This document shows positions 1 through 7,012 of a DNA stretch of 64,000 bases, piece by piece. The notes under the pieces are model-generated. The model was not told the DNA's origin and did not search any database. It saw only the letters and a program-made list of their open reading frames with translations. Source of the stretch: Promicromonospora sp. Populi. Lineage in GTDB: Bacteria; Actinomycetota; Actinomycetes; Actinomycetales; Cellulomonadaceae. The translations under genes were made by a program, and so were the position numbers. The stretch lies in contig NZ_CP163528.1 in NCBI RefSeq assembly GCF_041081105.1, positions 2,604,001 through 2,668,000 of the forward strand, given 5' to 3'. Each line of letters starts with the position of its first letter. Position 1 is the first letter of the stretch.

Positions 1-641
1 ACCGCCTGCACGGCGTCGGTGTGCACGGGGATGCCGTAGGGGCGCGCGGCGCGCACCACGTCGCGGACGGGCTGGAGCGTGCCCACCTCGTTGTTGGCCC
101 ACATGACGCTGATCAGCGCCGTCTCGTCGGCGTGGGCGGCGAGCTCGGCGCGCAGGGCGTCGAGGTCGAGCCGTCCGTCGCCGTCGACGGGCAGGAGCAC
201 TATCTCGGCGCCCGCGTGCCCGGCGAGCCAGAAGGCGGGGTCAAGCACCGCGTGGTGCTCGACGGCGGAGACGAGGATCCGGGTGCGGCTCTTGTCCTGT
301 GCGCGGCGTCCCCAGAAGATGCCCTTGATCGCGAGGTTGTCCGCCTCGGTACCGCCCGACGTGAAGATGACCTCGCTGGGCCGCGCGCCGAGCGACTTCG
401 CCAGCGACTCGCGCGCCTCCTCGACCGCGCGCCGGGCCGAGCGGCCCGCGGAGTGCAACGACGACGCGTTGCCGGTGCGCTGCGCCTCGGCCACGAACGC
501 CGCGAGCGCCGCAGCCGACATGGGTGTGGTCGCGGCGTGGTCGAGATAGGCGCCCTCGGGCGCACGCGGGGGTTCGGCGTGCGCGCCGCTCGCCGTCAGG
601 GGCGTGCGTGCGGGATCGGGGGGCGGAGTCGTCACGGTCAT
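1..641 (-). CDS. Cysteine desulfurase (NifS/IscS family), C-terminus cut by window edge
   Basis: PLP-dependent enzyme that removes sulfur from cysteine for Fe-S cluster or thio-cofactor assembly. Translation from the ATG at 641 gives 213 residues before the window edge. The family landmarks appear in order: YLDHAATTPM near residue 28, a GTEADN cofactor loop, EHHAVL with the PLP-stacking histidine, MWANNEVGTLQP, and HTDAVQA at the edge. The catalytic lysine and the mobile cysteine loop lie outside the window. The N-terminus has a Pro/Thr-rich leader of about 25 residues. The reading frame is open to the edge with no stop. The next gene upstream on this strand (stop at 700) is 58 bp away. Family assignment is firm; whether it serves Fe-S assembly or tRNA thiolation cannot be told here. 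Confidence 0.93.
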   Translation of the reverse strand, partial: MTVTTPPPDPARTPLTASGAHAEPPRAPEGAYLDHAATTPMSAAALAAFVAEAQRTGNASSLHSAGRSARRAVEEARESLAKSLGARPSEVIFTSGGTEADNLAIKGIFWGRRAQDKSRTRILVSAVEHHAVLDPAFWLAGHAGAEIVLLPVDGDGRLDLDALRAELAAHADETALISVMWANNEVGTLQPVRDVVRAARPYGIPVHTDAVQA

Positions 642-699
642 CAAGTCTACGAACGTCGTCGAGGCCCGATCGCATCCCGCGGTGTGAGCCGCGCGACGG

Positions 700-2295
700 T
701 CACCGCCTGGAGAACTCGTGGGAGAGGTCCATGTCCCACTGCGCCAGGGCGCTCCCGGACACCTGCCAGACGTACTCGTTCTTGAGCTTGCCGCTGTCCG
801 TGGCGAAGGGTCCGGAGCGGTATCCGTAGAACGCGATGGTGGGCAGGGTGCCCTCCGGCGCGGTGAGCACCGCGTTGTGGAAGTCCCCGTTCCGGCGGCG
901 GAGCTCTTCCGCGACGAGCGCCCGGTACAGGTCCTGGTCCAGCCGGTCCTGGTCCAGTGCGGCAGCGGCCGTCGCGGCCGCGGTGAGCTGGAGCGCGATG
1001 TGGAGCTGCCGATCGCCGCCGGCGTCCTCGTAGCTGATCAGGCGGTGGTTCTCGACCGTCTCCAGGAGCTCGGGGCTGCTGTGGATGACGTCGCGCAGCG
1101 CGTCGGGCCCGACGACGGCGCCGTTGTAGTCGACGGACAGGTCGGACCGCCCGTAGTGGAACAGGAGCGGGAGGTCGAGGAACTTCTCGGCGATCACGGC
1201 GTCGTGGCCGAGCTCCTTGAGCACCGGCAGGACCTCGCGCATGCGCAGCACGTGGCCGCGGTCGTGGATGTTGTACCGGATGCGGGGGTTGATGTTCCGG
1301 TCCCGGGCGATCGTGACGATCAGCTCGCCGTCGTCGTTGGTCTCCAGCAGGTAGTCGAAGGGTTTGAACTGGAAGATCATCGGGAGCACGCCGTACTCAC
1401 CGGTCTTGGTCAGCCGTTCGGACAGGCGCGGGTCGTCGTGGATCGCGCGCCGCAGGGCGACGGTGAAGTCGGTCTCGATGCTGAGGTTGATCTCCAGGTC
1501 GCTGGCCCCGTAGGAGCCGAACGCGCTGTGGGCGTACCGGAGGATGTGCGAGCGCATGTCCTCGCTGATGCCTTCCCCGCCGAACGCGGCCACGATGTCG
1601 TACTCGCCCCAGGCCAGCCGGTCGTCGTCGAACAGGGACTTCAGGAACGGCGGGTAGCTGGTGATGATGTAGGTGTAGTCGGTCCCGAACTCCCGCATCG
1701 TGCTGATGATCTTGTCCTTGTCGGGGCCGACGGACTTGATCATCGTGACCTCGGTGAGCGAGGCCGTGACGTTCATCCCGGTGGCCCACGCACCGAGGGA
1801 GAACGCGTTCAGGACGAACGGCTTCTTCTTCAGGCTCGACGCGGTCCGGGCGAAGCCCACCTGGAGCAGCTGGCGCGTGGCGGCGCGCTCCTCGCGCCCG
1901 CGGACCCAGCTCGTGGGCTTGCCGGAGCTCCCGGACGACTCGTCGACCACGACGCCGCGGCGGGGCAGCTTTCCCCCGACGCAGCGCTCGGGGATGCTCC
2001 ACCGTTTGACGTAGGACTCCTTGTCCATCTCCGGGATCCCCTGGAACGCTTCGGTGAGGGAGCCCTTGAAGGTCAGGCTTCCGTCCCGGTCACGTTCCGC
2101 GAGGAACGCGCGGTAGGCGGGCACCTGGTTCGCCGCGAGGTCGAAGGTGCGCCACGCGCGCAGCCGGCCCAGCCACCAGCGCAGCGGCTCGATGCCGGGC
2201 CCGAGGAGCAGCTTGTGCGTGTGGACGCTGTGCGTGAGCGGGCGGACGACGGCATCCACCAGGCCCACGAGGGCGAACGCGAGGAGGCGCTTCAT
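700..2295 (-). CDS. PaaK/CapK-like adenylate-forming enzyme (phenylacetate-CoA ligase family)
   Basis: A 531-residue protein resembling phenylacetate-CoA ligase/coenzyme F390 synthetase, members of the AMP-forming ligase superfamily. The phosphate-binding loop SSGSSGKPTSW is at about residues 116-126. An A5-like segment GSYGASDLEI is near 257, and a conserved RIRYNIHDRGHV stretch lies in the C-terminal half. I start at the ATG at 2295 because it overlaps the stop of the upstream gene as ATGA, giving translational coupling; the open frame upstream of it is only a shadow of that neighbour. The substrate is unknown. Family knowledge suggests it adenylates a carboxylic acid and may pass it to CoA or another acceptor. 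The partner is the nitroreductase-like gene, so the two probably act in one pathway. Confidence 0.8.
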   Translation of the reverse strand: MKRLLAFALVGLVDAVVRPLTHSVHTHKLLLGPGIEPLRWWLGRLRAWRTFDLAANQVPAYRAFLAERDRDGSLTFKGSLTEAFQGIPEMDKESYVKRWSIPERCVGGKLPRRGVVVDESSGSSGKPTSWVRGREERAATRQLLQVGFARTASSLKKKPFVLNAFSLGAWATGMNVTASLTEVTMIKSVGPDKDKIISTMREFGTDYTYIITSYPPFLKSLFDDDRLAWGEYDIVAAFGGEGISEDMRSHILRYAHSAFGSYGASDLEINLSIETDFTVALRRAIHDDPRLSERLTKTGEYGVLPMIFQFKPFDYLLETNDDGELIVTIARDRNINPRIRYNIHDRGHVLRMREVLPVLKELGHDAVIAEKFLDLPLLFHYGRSDLSVDYNGAVVGPDALRDVIHSSPELLETVENHRLISYEDAGGDRQLHIALQLTAAATAAAALDQDRLDQDLYRALVAEELRRRNGDFHNAVLTAPEGTLPTIAFYGYRSGPFATDSGKLKNEYVWQVSGSALAQWDMDLSHEFSRR

Positions 2296-3320
2296 GCGGT
2301 TGCTCCGATCAGCATCGACGCTGCGGGACGCCGGTGCGCCACGGGAGGGGTCTTGCTGTAGCCGAACCGGAACAGCATCCAGGCCATCCGGCCGGTGCCC
2401 TCGTCGGCGGCCACCGCCTGGGCGAACGCCAGGTGCGAACCGGGGTTGGTGATCACCGTGCCGAAGGGGTGGAGCCGCACCCCGTGCGCGGTGAGCTCGA
2501 GCCAGAGCCGCATGAAGGTGCGCCCAGCCTCGATGTAGTCCGCCGGCCCCGCGAACGGGCCCTCCAGCCAGCCGAGCTGGCGGACCCCGCGCATGGTGTT
2601 CAGGTACATCCAGCGGATCGCCCCGCCGACTACCGGCGCGTCCCACAGGCCGCGGTGCGACATGGCGAACCGGAGCAGGCCGCCGGGCATGAGCATGGCC
2701 TCGGCGCTCAGGCCGTCGGCCCGCTCGCGGGCGTCGTCCTTGCTGAACCGCAGCCAGGTCATGATCTCGCCGTAGACCGCGTCGTTGCGCAGGTCGGAGA
2801 ACAGGGTCGCCTGGTTGATGTGCACGAGCCGGCGCACGATCCGGCGGTCCGCGGTGGTGCGGAACGTGTGGCCAGCGGCGTCCGCCACGGCCGCGGCGCC
2901 CACCACCACGTCGTCGGGCACGAGCCGGGCGTCATAGGGACGACGGGACGTGCGGCGGGAGCGGAACAGCTCCAGCCGTTCCCGGGCCGCGTCCGAGACG
3001 GCTCGCGGCGTGAGGGTCACCGTGCCCAGGCTGTGCAGCCGGTCGGCGCTGTCGAAGTCCATCTCGCGGTGGTCCAGGCTCTCCGCCACCGTGTACCCCA
3101 GCCCTTCCGCGACGGTGCGGAGCGACTCCAGGAAGACTCCCGCGCAGACGTGCCCGAACGGGATGCCGAACGACTCCGCGGGAAGGCCGAGGTCGAGGTC
3201 GTAGTAGAGCTCGGCGGTCCGGTCGTCGACAGGCCGGAGCTTGATCGGCTGCGAGTTGTGCGGGGAGGGGTAATGGCGCGCGTCCTCGACGACGAGCGGC
3301 CACGGGTCCACGTGTGACAC
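2292..3320 (-). CDS. Nitroreductase-like FMN protein (Acg-type), coupled to the PaaK-like ligase
   Basis: A 342-residue protein with the SPHNSQP motif near residue 20 that typifies nitroreductase/Acg-like flavoproteins, and a C-terminal stretch (ELTAHGVRLHPFG, then NPGSHL) like the FMN-contacting end of that fold. At 342 residues it is longer than a classical nitroreductase of about 200 and nearer the two-domain Acg form. The GTG at 3320 is preceded by AAGGAGG five bases away, a strong start. The stop overlaps the ligase start by 4 bp. Neither catalytic activity nor substrate can be read from the sequence. A reductive or oxidative tailoring step on the acid handled by the ligase is inference. 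Confidence 0.72.
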   Translation of the reverse strand: MSHVDPWPLVVEDARHYPSPHNSQPIKLRPVDDRTAELYYDLDLGLPAESFGIPFGHVCAGVFLESLRTVAEGLGYTVAESLDHREMDFDSADRLHSLGTVTLTPRAVSDAARERLELFRSRRTSRRPYDARLVPDDVVVGAAAVADAAGHTFRTTADRRIVRRLVHINQATLFSDLRNDAVYGEIMTWLRFSKDDARERADGLSAEAMLMPGGLLRFAMSHRGLWDAPVVGGAIRWMYLNTMRGVRQLGWLEGPFAGPADYIEAGRTFMRLWLELTAHGVRLHPFGTVITNPGSHLAFAQAVAADEGTGRMAWMLFRFGYSKTPPVAHRRPAASMLIGATA

Positions 3321-3425
3321 CGGATCCTCCTTGGTTCGGCGCAGCCTGCTGTGCGGGTCGCACGCAACCTAGCGCGACCGCGGGCAGCACCGCCCGGAAG
3401 GTGGCGAAAGCGTTATGTGATCGGC

Positions 3426-3473
3426 AGTACGTCAGGTGGTCGGCAGCCCGGGCTGCCGACCACCTGACGTACT
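3426..3473 (-). terminator. 48-bp perfect palindrome 3' of phoX
   Basis: Two 24-nt arms (3426-3449 and 3450-3473) are exactly complementary with no loop, starting 19 bp beyond the phoX stop. No T-run follows on either strand, as is common for actinobacterial terminators. It also lies upstream of the nitroreductase start at 3320, so it separates the two units. Confidence 0.75.
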
Positions 3474-3492
3474 ACCGTCGCCCGAGCGCTGG

Positions 3493-5679
3493 TTACGCGC
3501 CGGAGCCCGTGCGCTGCCACGGGAACGGGCCCGGGCCGTCGAACCAGCCGGGGCGGCCGCCGCGGCCCTCCTTGTAGACCTGCACGATCGACGGGCGCGG
3601 TCCGCGCCAGGCGCCGGCCGGCACGTCCTCGCCGTCCTGAAGGTAGTCCGGGAAGTACGAGTGCTGCGCGGCGAAGCTGCCGTTCTCACCCGGGTGCTGG
3701 ACGGCCACGTAGACCATGCCGTCCTGGGAGTCGACGACGGGGCCGCACGTCTCGGCCTCGGCCGGGACCGACAGGAACTGCTGCACGTGACCGCGCTCGC
3801 GCCCGGTCAGCGGCACCTTGAACAGGCCATCGCACTTGGCGATGCTGCCCGGCTGACCGTCCGTGGAGATCCACAGGTTGCCCTCCTGGTCGAACGCCAG
3901 GTTGTCGGGGCAGGAGATCGGGGAGACGCGGTCGGCCGGGAAGCCGGAGAAGTAGGCGGAACCGTCCACCGACGGGTCCCCCGCGACGATCAGCAGGTTC
4001 CACGTGAACGTGGTGGCCAGCTGGTTTCCGCGGTCCTCGGTGATCTCCACCACGTGGCCCGAGCGGTTGGTGTTGCGCGGGTTCGGCTCGTCGGCGGGCG
4101 CGATGCGGCCGCCGGGGGTGCCGCCACGGCTCGAGTTGTTGGTGCACGCCACGTAGATCTTGCCCGTGTGCGGGTTGGGCTCCACGTCCTCGGGGCGGTC
4201 CATCTTGGTGGCGCCCACGGCGTCGGCGGCGACGCGGGTGTAGACCAGCACCTCCTCGACGGACATGCCCGGCACCATGCTGCGGCCGCCCTTCACCAGC
4301 GGCACCCACTCGCCGCGCCCGTCGAAGGAGCCGTCGGACGGGACCGCGCCCGTGCCGTCGATCTCGCTCGCCGGGGAGTCACCGATGAACCGCGCGACGT
4401 AGAGGTCGCCCTCGGACAGCAGCGTCTTGTTGTGCTCGCGGGCCCAGTCGGACCGGCCGGAGCGCATGCGGTTCTTGGAGACGAACTTGTAGACGTAGTC
4501 GAAGATCTCGTCGTCGCCCATGTAGGCCACTGCGTGGTTGTCCTTGGACAGGATGACGTTCGCACCCTCGTGCTTGAACCGGCCCATCGCCGTGTGCTTC
4601 ACGGGGGTGGCGTCCGGGTCGTACGGGTCGATCTCGACGATCCAGCCGAACCGGTTGGGCTCGTTCTCGTAACCGGGGTTGCGGGCGTCCCAGCGCGGGT
4701 CGTCGGCGTCCCAGCCGGTGCCCGGGGCTGCGTTGCGCAGGCCGTAGCGGGCGTCTCGCGGGTTGGTGCCCGACGTCCGGAAGAAGCCGTGGAAGTTCTC
4801 CTCGCCCGAGAGCACGGTGCCCCACGGCGTGGTGCCGCCCGAGCAGTTGTTCATCGTGCCGAACACGCGCTTGCCGGTCGGGTCCGCGACGGTCTTGACC
4901 AGGTCCGACCCGGCGGCCGGGCCGTCCAGGCGGAACTCGGTGCCGATGTGGAACCGGCGGTTGAACTTGCTGATCCGCGAGTACGTCCACGGCGCACCGG
5001 TGCGCTTGCGCTTGACCTCGACCACCGACATGCCGTGTGCGGCGCGGTCCACCGCACGGCGGGTGACGGCGTCCAGCTCGGGCGGGTACATGATGCCGGG
5101 GTTCGTGTACTCGTGGTTCACCACGAGCAGGCCGCGGGTGCCGCGGCCCGGGCCACGGCCCTTGGCGTTGTCCTCGATGTCCGTCGGGTCGAACGGCAGG
5201 ATGTCGGTGTAGTCGACGTTGTAGCCGAACTGCAGCGCCTGCTGCTGCGGCGTCTGGTTCGCGACATCGAACGCGCGGCCGCCCGGCATGATCGGGTCGC
5301 CCCAGCGGATGATCGCGTTCCACTCGTAGCCGTCGGGCACGATCACGTCGTCGACGGCGGCGGGTGTCGCGGCGATGGGCCGGAAGGACAGGCCCTTGTG
5401 GCCGGAGCTCCCGGGCCAGCCGGTGGCCGCGGCCTCGGGGGCACCGGCAACCTGTGCACCGACGACGACGGCGCCCGCCGCCACCGCCATCGTGCCGAGC
5501 ATCGCCCGGCGGGTCAGCGCAGCGCTGGCCACGTCCTTGAAGTACTCGTTGGCGCTCTGGTTCGGCGCGGGGTGGGAGCAGGCGTCGGCACACTTGAGCC
5601 GACACGTGACAGGGCTGCGCTTACCACGCGCGTAGGGCGCCAGCTGCAGCAGCGGGCGCGACTCGGGGGCGATCGTCAT
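3493..5679 (-). CDS. PhoX-family (DUF839) secreted phosphatase, Tat-exported
   Basis: A 728-residue protein of the PhoX/DUF839 family, Ca- and Fe-dependent phosphatases that release phosphate from organic esters outside the cytoplasm. Residues 1-52 form the cysteine-containing pre-region usual in this family (TCRLKCADACSHP). It is followed by a twin-arginine signal, LTRRAMLGTMAVAAGAVVVG, at about 53-72. Later family stretches include LLVVNHEYTNPG, LSGEENFHG, YMGDDEIFDYVYKF, a PEDVEPNP block and DNLAFDQEGNLW. I start at the ATG at 5679, which has GGAGAACTCC just upstream; the frame continues further upstream but without a better start. A palindromic terminator follows, and PHO-box-like repeats lie about 90-115 bp upstream, which fits induction by phosphate starvation. 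Confidence 0.92.
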   Translation of the reverse strand: MTIAPESRPLLQLAPYARGKRSPVTCRLKCADACSHPAPNQSANEYFKDVASAALTRRAMLGTMAVAAGAVVVGAQVAGAPEAAATGWPGSSGHKGLSFRPIAATPAAVDDVIVPDGYEWNAIIRWGDPIMPGGRAFDVANQTPQQQALQFGYNVDYTDILPFDPTDIEDNAKGRGPGRGTRGLLVVNHEYTNPGIMYPPELDAVTRRAVDRAAHGMSVVEVKRKRTGAPWTYSRISKFNRRFHIGTEFRLDGPAAGSDLVKTVADPTGKRVFGTMNNCSGGTTPWGTVLSGEENFHGFFRTSGTNPRDARYGLRNAAPGTGWDADDPRWDARNPGYENEPNRFGWIVEIDPYDPDATPVKHTAMGRFKHEGANVILSKDNHAVAYMGDDEIFDYVYKFVSKNRMRSGRSDWAREHNKTLLSEGDLYVARFIGDSPASEIDGTGAVPSDGSFDGRGEWVPLVKGGRSMVPGMSVEEVLVYTRVAADAVGATKMDRPEDVEPNPHTGKIYVACTNNSSRGGTPGGRIAPADEPNPRNTNRSGHVVEITEDRGNQLATTFTWNLLIVAGDPSVDGSAYFSGFPADRVSPISCPDNLAFDQEGNLWISTDGQPGSIAKCDGLFKVPLTGRERGHVQQFLSVPAEAETCGPVVDSQDGMVYVAVQHPGENGSFAAQHSYFPDYLQDGEDVPAGAWRGPRPSIVQVYKEGRGGRPGWFDGPGPFPWQRTGSGA

Positions 5680-5767
5680 CGGAGTTCTCCGGTCTGACTG
5701 AGGGGGGTCGGTCGTGGTCAACCTAGGAGCGGGCCATGTCGTCGCCACGAAAGCCTCGGTACGCCCC

Positions 5768-5794
5768 GGTGAACGCAAGGTGTCCGGGAGGTGA
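5768..5794 (-). promoter_or_regulatory. PHO-box-like direct repeats upstream of phoX
   Basis: On the minus strand three CACC-centred units recur at exactly 11-bp spacing: AATCACC (5796-5790), GGACACC (5785-5779) and GTTCACC (5774-5768). GTTCACC matches the 7-base core of the 11-bp repeat units bound by PhoP in Streptomyces. The site is 89-115 bp upstream of the phoX ATG. Spacing and core are seen directly; PhoP binding is inference. Confidence 0.6.
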
Positions 5795-5839
5795 TTCGGG
5801 CGTACTTCACCCGGGTCTCACCCAGCGCGCGCCCAGAAC

Positions 5840-6949
5840 TCACCCTAGGAGCGCGCGGCTCGTGACGTCGTGCCAGCCCTCGGCCCGCAGCAGCTGCTCC
5901 GCGCCGCGGGACCGCAGCCCCCGCTCGCACACCACGACCACCGGGCGGTCGACCGGGTGGTCCAGCAGCTCGGGCGGGAGCTCCCCGGCCGCCAGGTCCT
6001 CCAGCCGCACGAACACGGCCCCGGGCACGGCACCCGGCCGCAGCCCGACGTCGAGCAGCAGCACCCCCGGCGCGCCCGGCTCGCCCAGCGCGCTCGGCTC
6101 GCCCAGGGCAGGGGGCTCTACGGCTCCCGGGGTCCGTGCAGCGGCGCCGGTGTCCGGGCCGTCCGTGCCCGACGACGGCGGCGGGGCCAGCTCGATCGTG
6201 TCCCACGTGGACGTGCGCGCGTCGTAGGCCAGCAGCCGGCCCAGCGCCGGCTCGCCCGTGCCCGTCAGCACCTTGACGGCCTCGACCGCCATCGTCGAGC
6301 CCACGACCCCGCACGCCGGGCTGAGCACGCCCACCGTCGCGCACGACTCCCCCTCGGGCGGCTGCGGGCCGAACACGTCCGGGTAGGTGATCGCCCGCCC
6401 GTCCGGCGCCGCCGACCAGAAGACGCTCACCTGCCCGTCCCAGCCCAGCACCGTGCCCCAGACGACGGGCAGGCCGAGCCTCGCGGCGGCGTCGGACACG
6501 GCGTAGCGGGTCTGATAGGTGTCCGACCCGTCGACCACCAGGTGGTACCCGCCGAGGATGGCGGCGGCGTTGTCGCGGGTCAGCCGCTCGTGATGCGCGA
6601 TCACCTCGGCCTCGGGGGCCAGCCCGCGCAGCGCGTCCGCGGCCGAAGCCGTCTTGTCGCGCCCGACGTCGGCCGCCGAGTGCAGTACCTGGCGCTGCAG
6701 GTTGGAGGCGTCGACGACGTCGTCGTCGACGATGCCGAGCGTGCCCACACCCGCCGCCGCGAGGTACTGCAGCACCGGCGACCCGAGCCCGCCCGCCCCC
6801 ACCACGACGACCCGCGATGCGGCGAGACGCTCCTGCGCGGCCAGCCCGAACCCGTCGAGCAGGAGATGCCGCGCGACCCGCCGCCGCTCGGCGGCCCCGA
6901 GCCGGCCGGGACCCAGCACGGGCGGTAACGAAGACGACCTCACCACCAC
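5840..6949 (-). CDS. MoeB/ThiF-like adenylyltransferase with C-terminal rhodanese domain, zinc cysteines missing
   Basis: E1-like enzyme of the family that adenylates the C-terminal glycine of small sulfur carriers (MoaD, ThiS). The nucleotide loop VVGAGGLGSP is near residue 35, GIVDDDVVDASNLQRQ follows, and ESCATVGVLSPACG holds the cysteine equivalent to the MoeB catalytic loop. A proline/glycine-rich linker (about 240-290) leads to a rhodanese domain with the active-site loop VVCERGLRSRG. The PCYRC and second CxxC zinc ligands of typical MoeB/MoeZ are absent, replaced by YPDVFGPQPP and an unpunctuated segment. I prefer one of the consecutive GTG codons at 6949-6941, just before SSLPPVLGPG, which matches the family N-terminus; an ATG at 6988 would add 13 unconvincing residues. 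It is divergent from glgX. Confidence 0.82.
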   Translation of the reverse strand: MVVRSSSLPPVLGPGRLGAAERRRVARHLLLDGFGLAAQERLAASRVVVVGAGGLGSPVLQYLAAAGVGTLGIVDDDVVDASNLQRQVLHSAADVGRDKTASAADALRGLAPEAEVIAHHERLTRDNAAAILGGYHLVVDGSDTYQTRYAVSDAAARLGLPVVWGTVLGWDGQVSVFWSAAPDGRAITYPDVFGPQPPEGESCATVGVLSPACGVVGSTMAVEAVKVLTGTGEPALGRLLAYDARTSTWDTIELAPPPSSGTDGPDTGAAARTPGAVEPPALGEPSALGEPGAPGVLLLDVGLRPGAVPGAVFVRLEDLAAGELPPELLDHPVDRPVVVVCERGLRSRGAEQLLRAEGWHDVTSRALLG

Positions 6950-7012
6950 ATTCCACCACGCCCACGTCGGCGTCGGGACGGATCGCATCCAAAGGCTGCA
7001 ACGATTGGGCGC

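Noticed and set aside
718..2361. 547-codon plus-strand frame opposite the PaaK-like gene
   Set aside because: High-GC antisense shadow; the minus strand carries the conserved adenylation motifs and a coupled start.
3436..5697. 753-codon open frame on the plus strand opposite phoX
   Set aside because: It is an antisense shadow. The composition is Arg/Val/Gly/Asp-biased, no motif is seen, and the minus frame encodes a clear PhoX with Tat signal.
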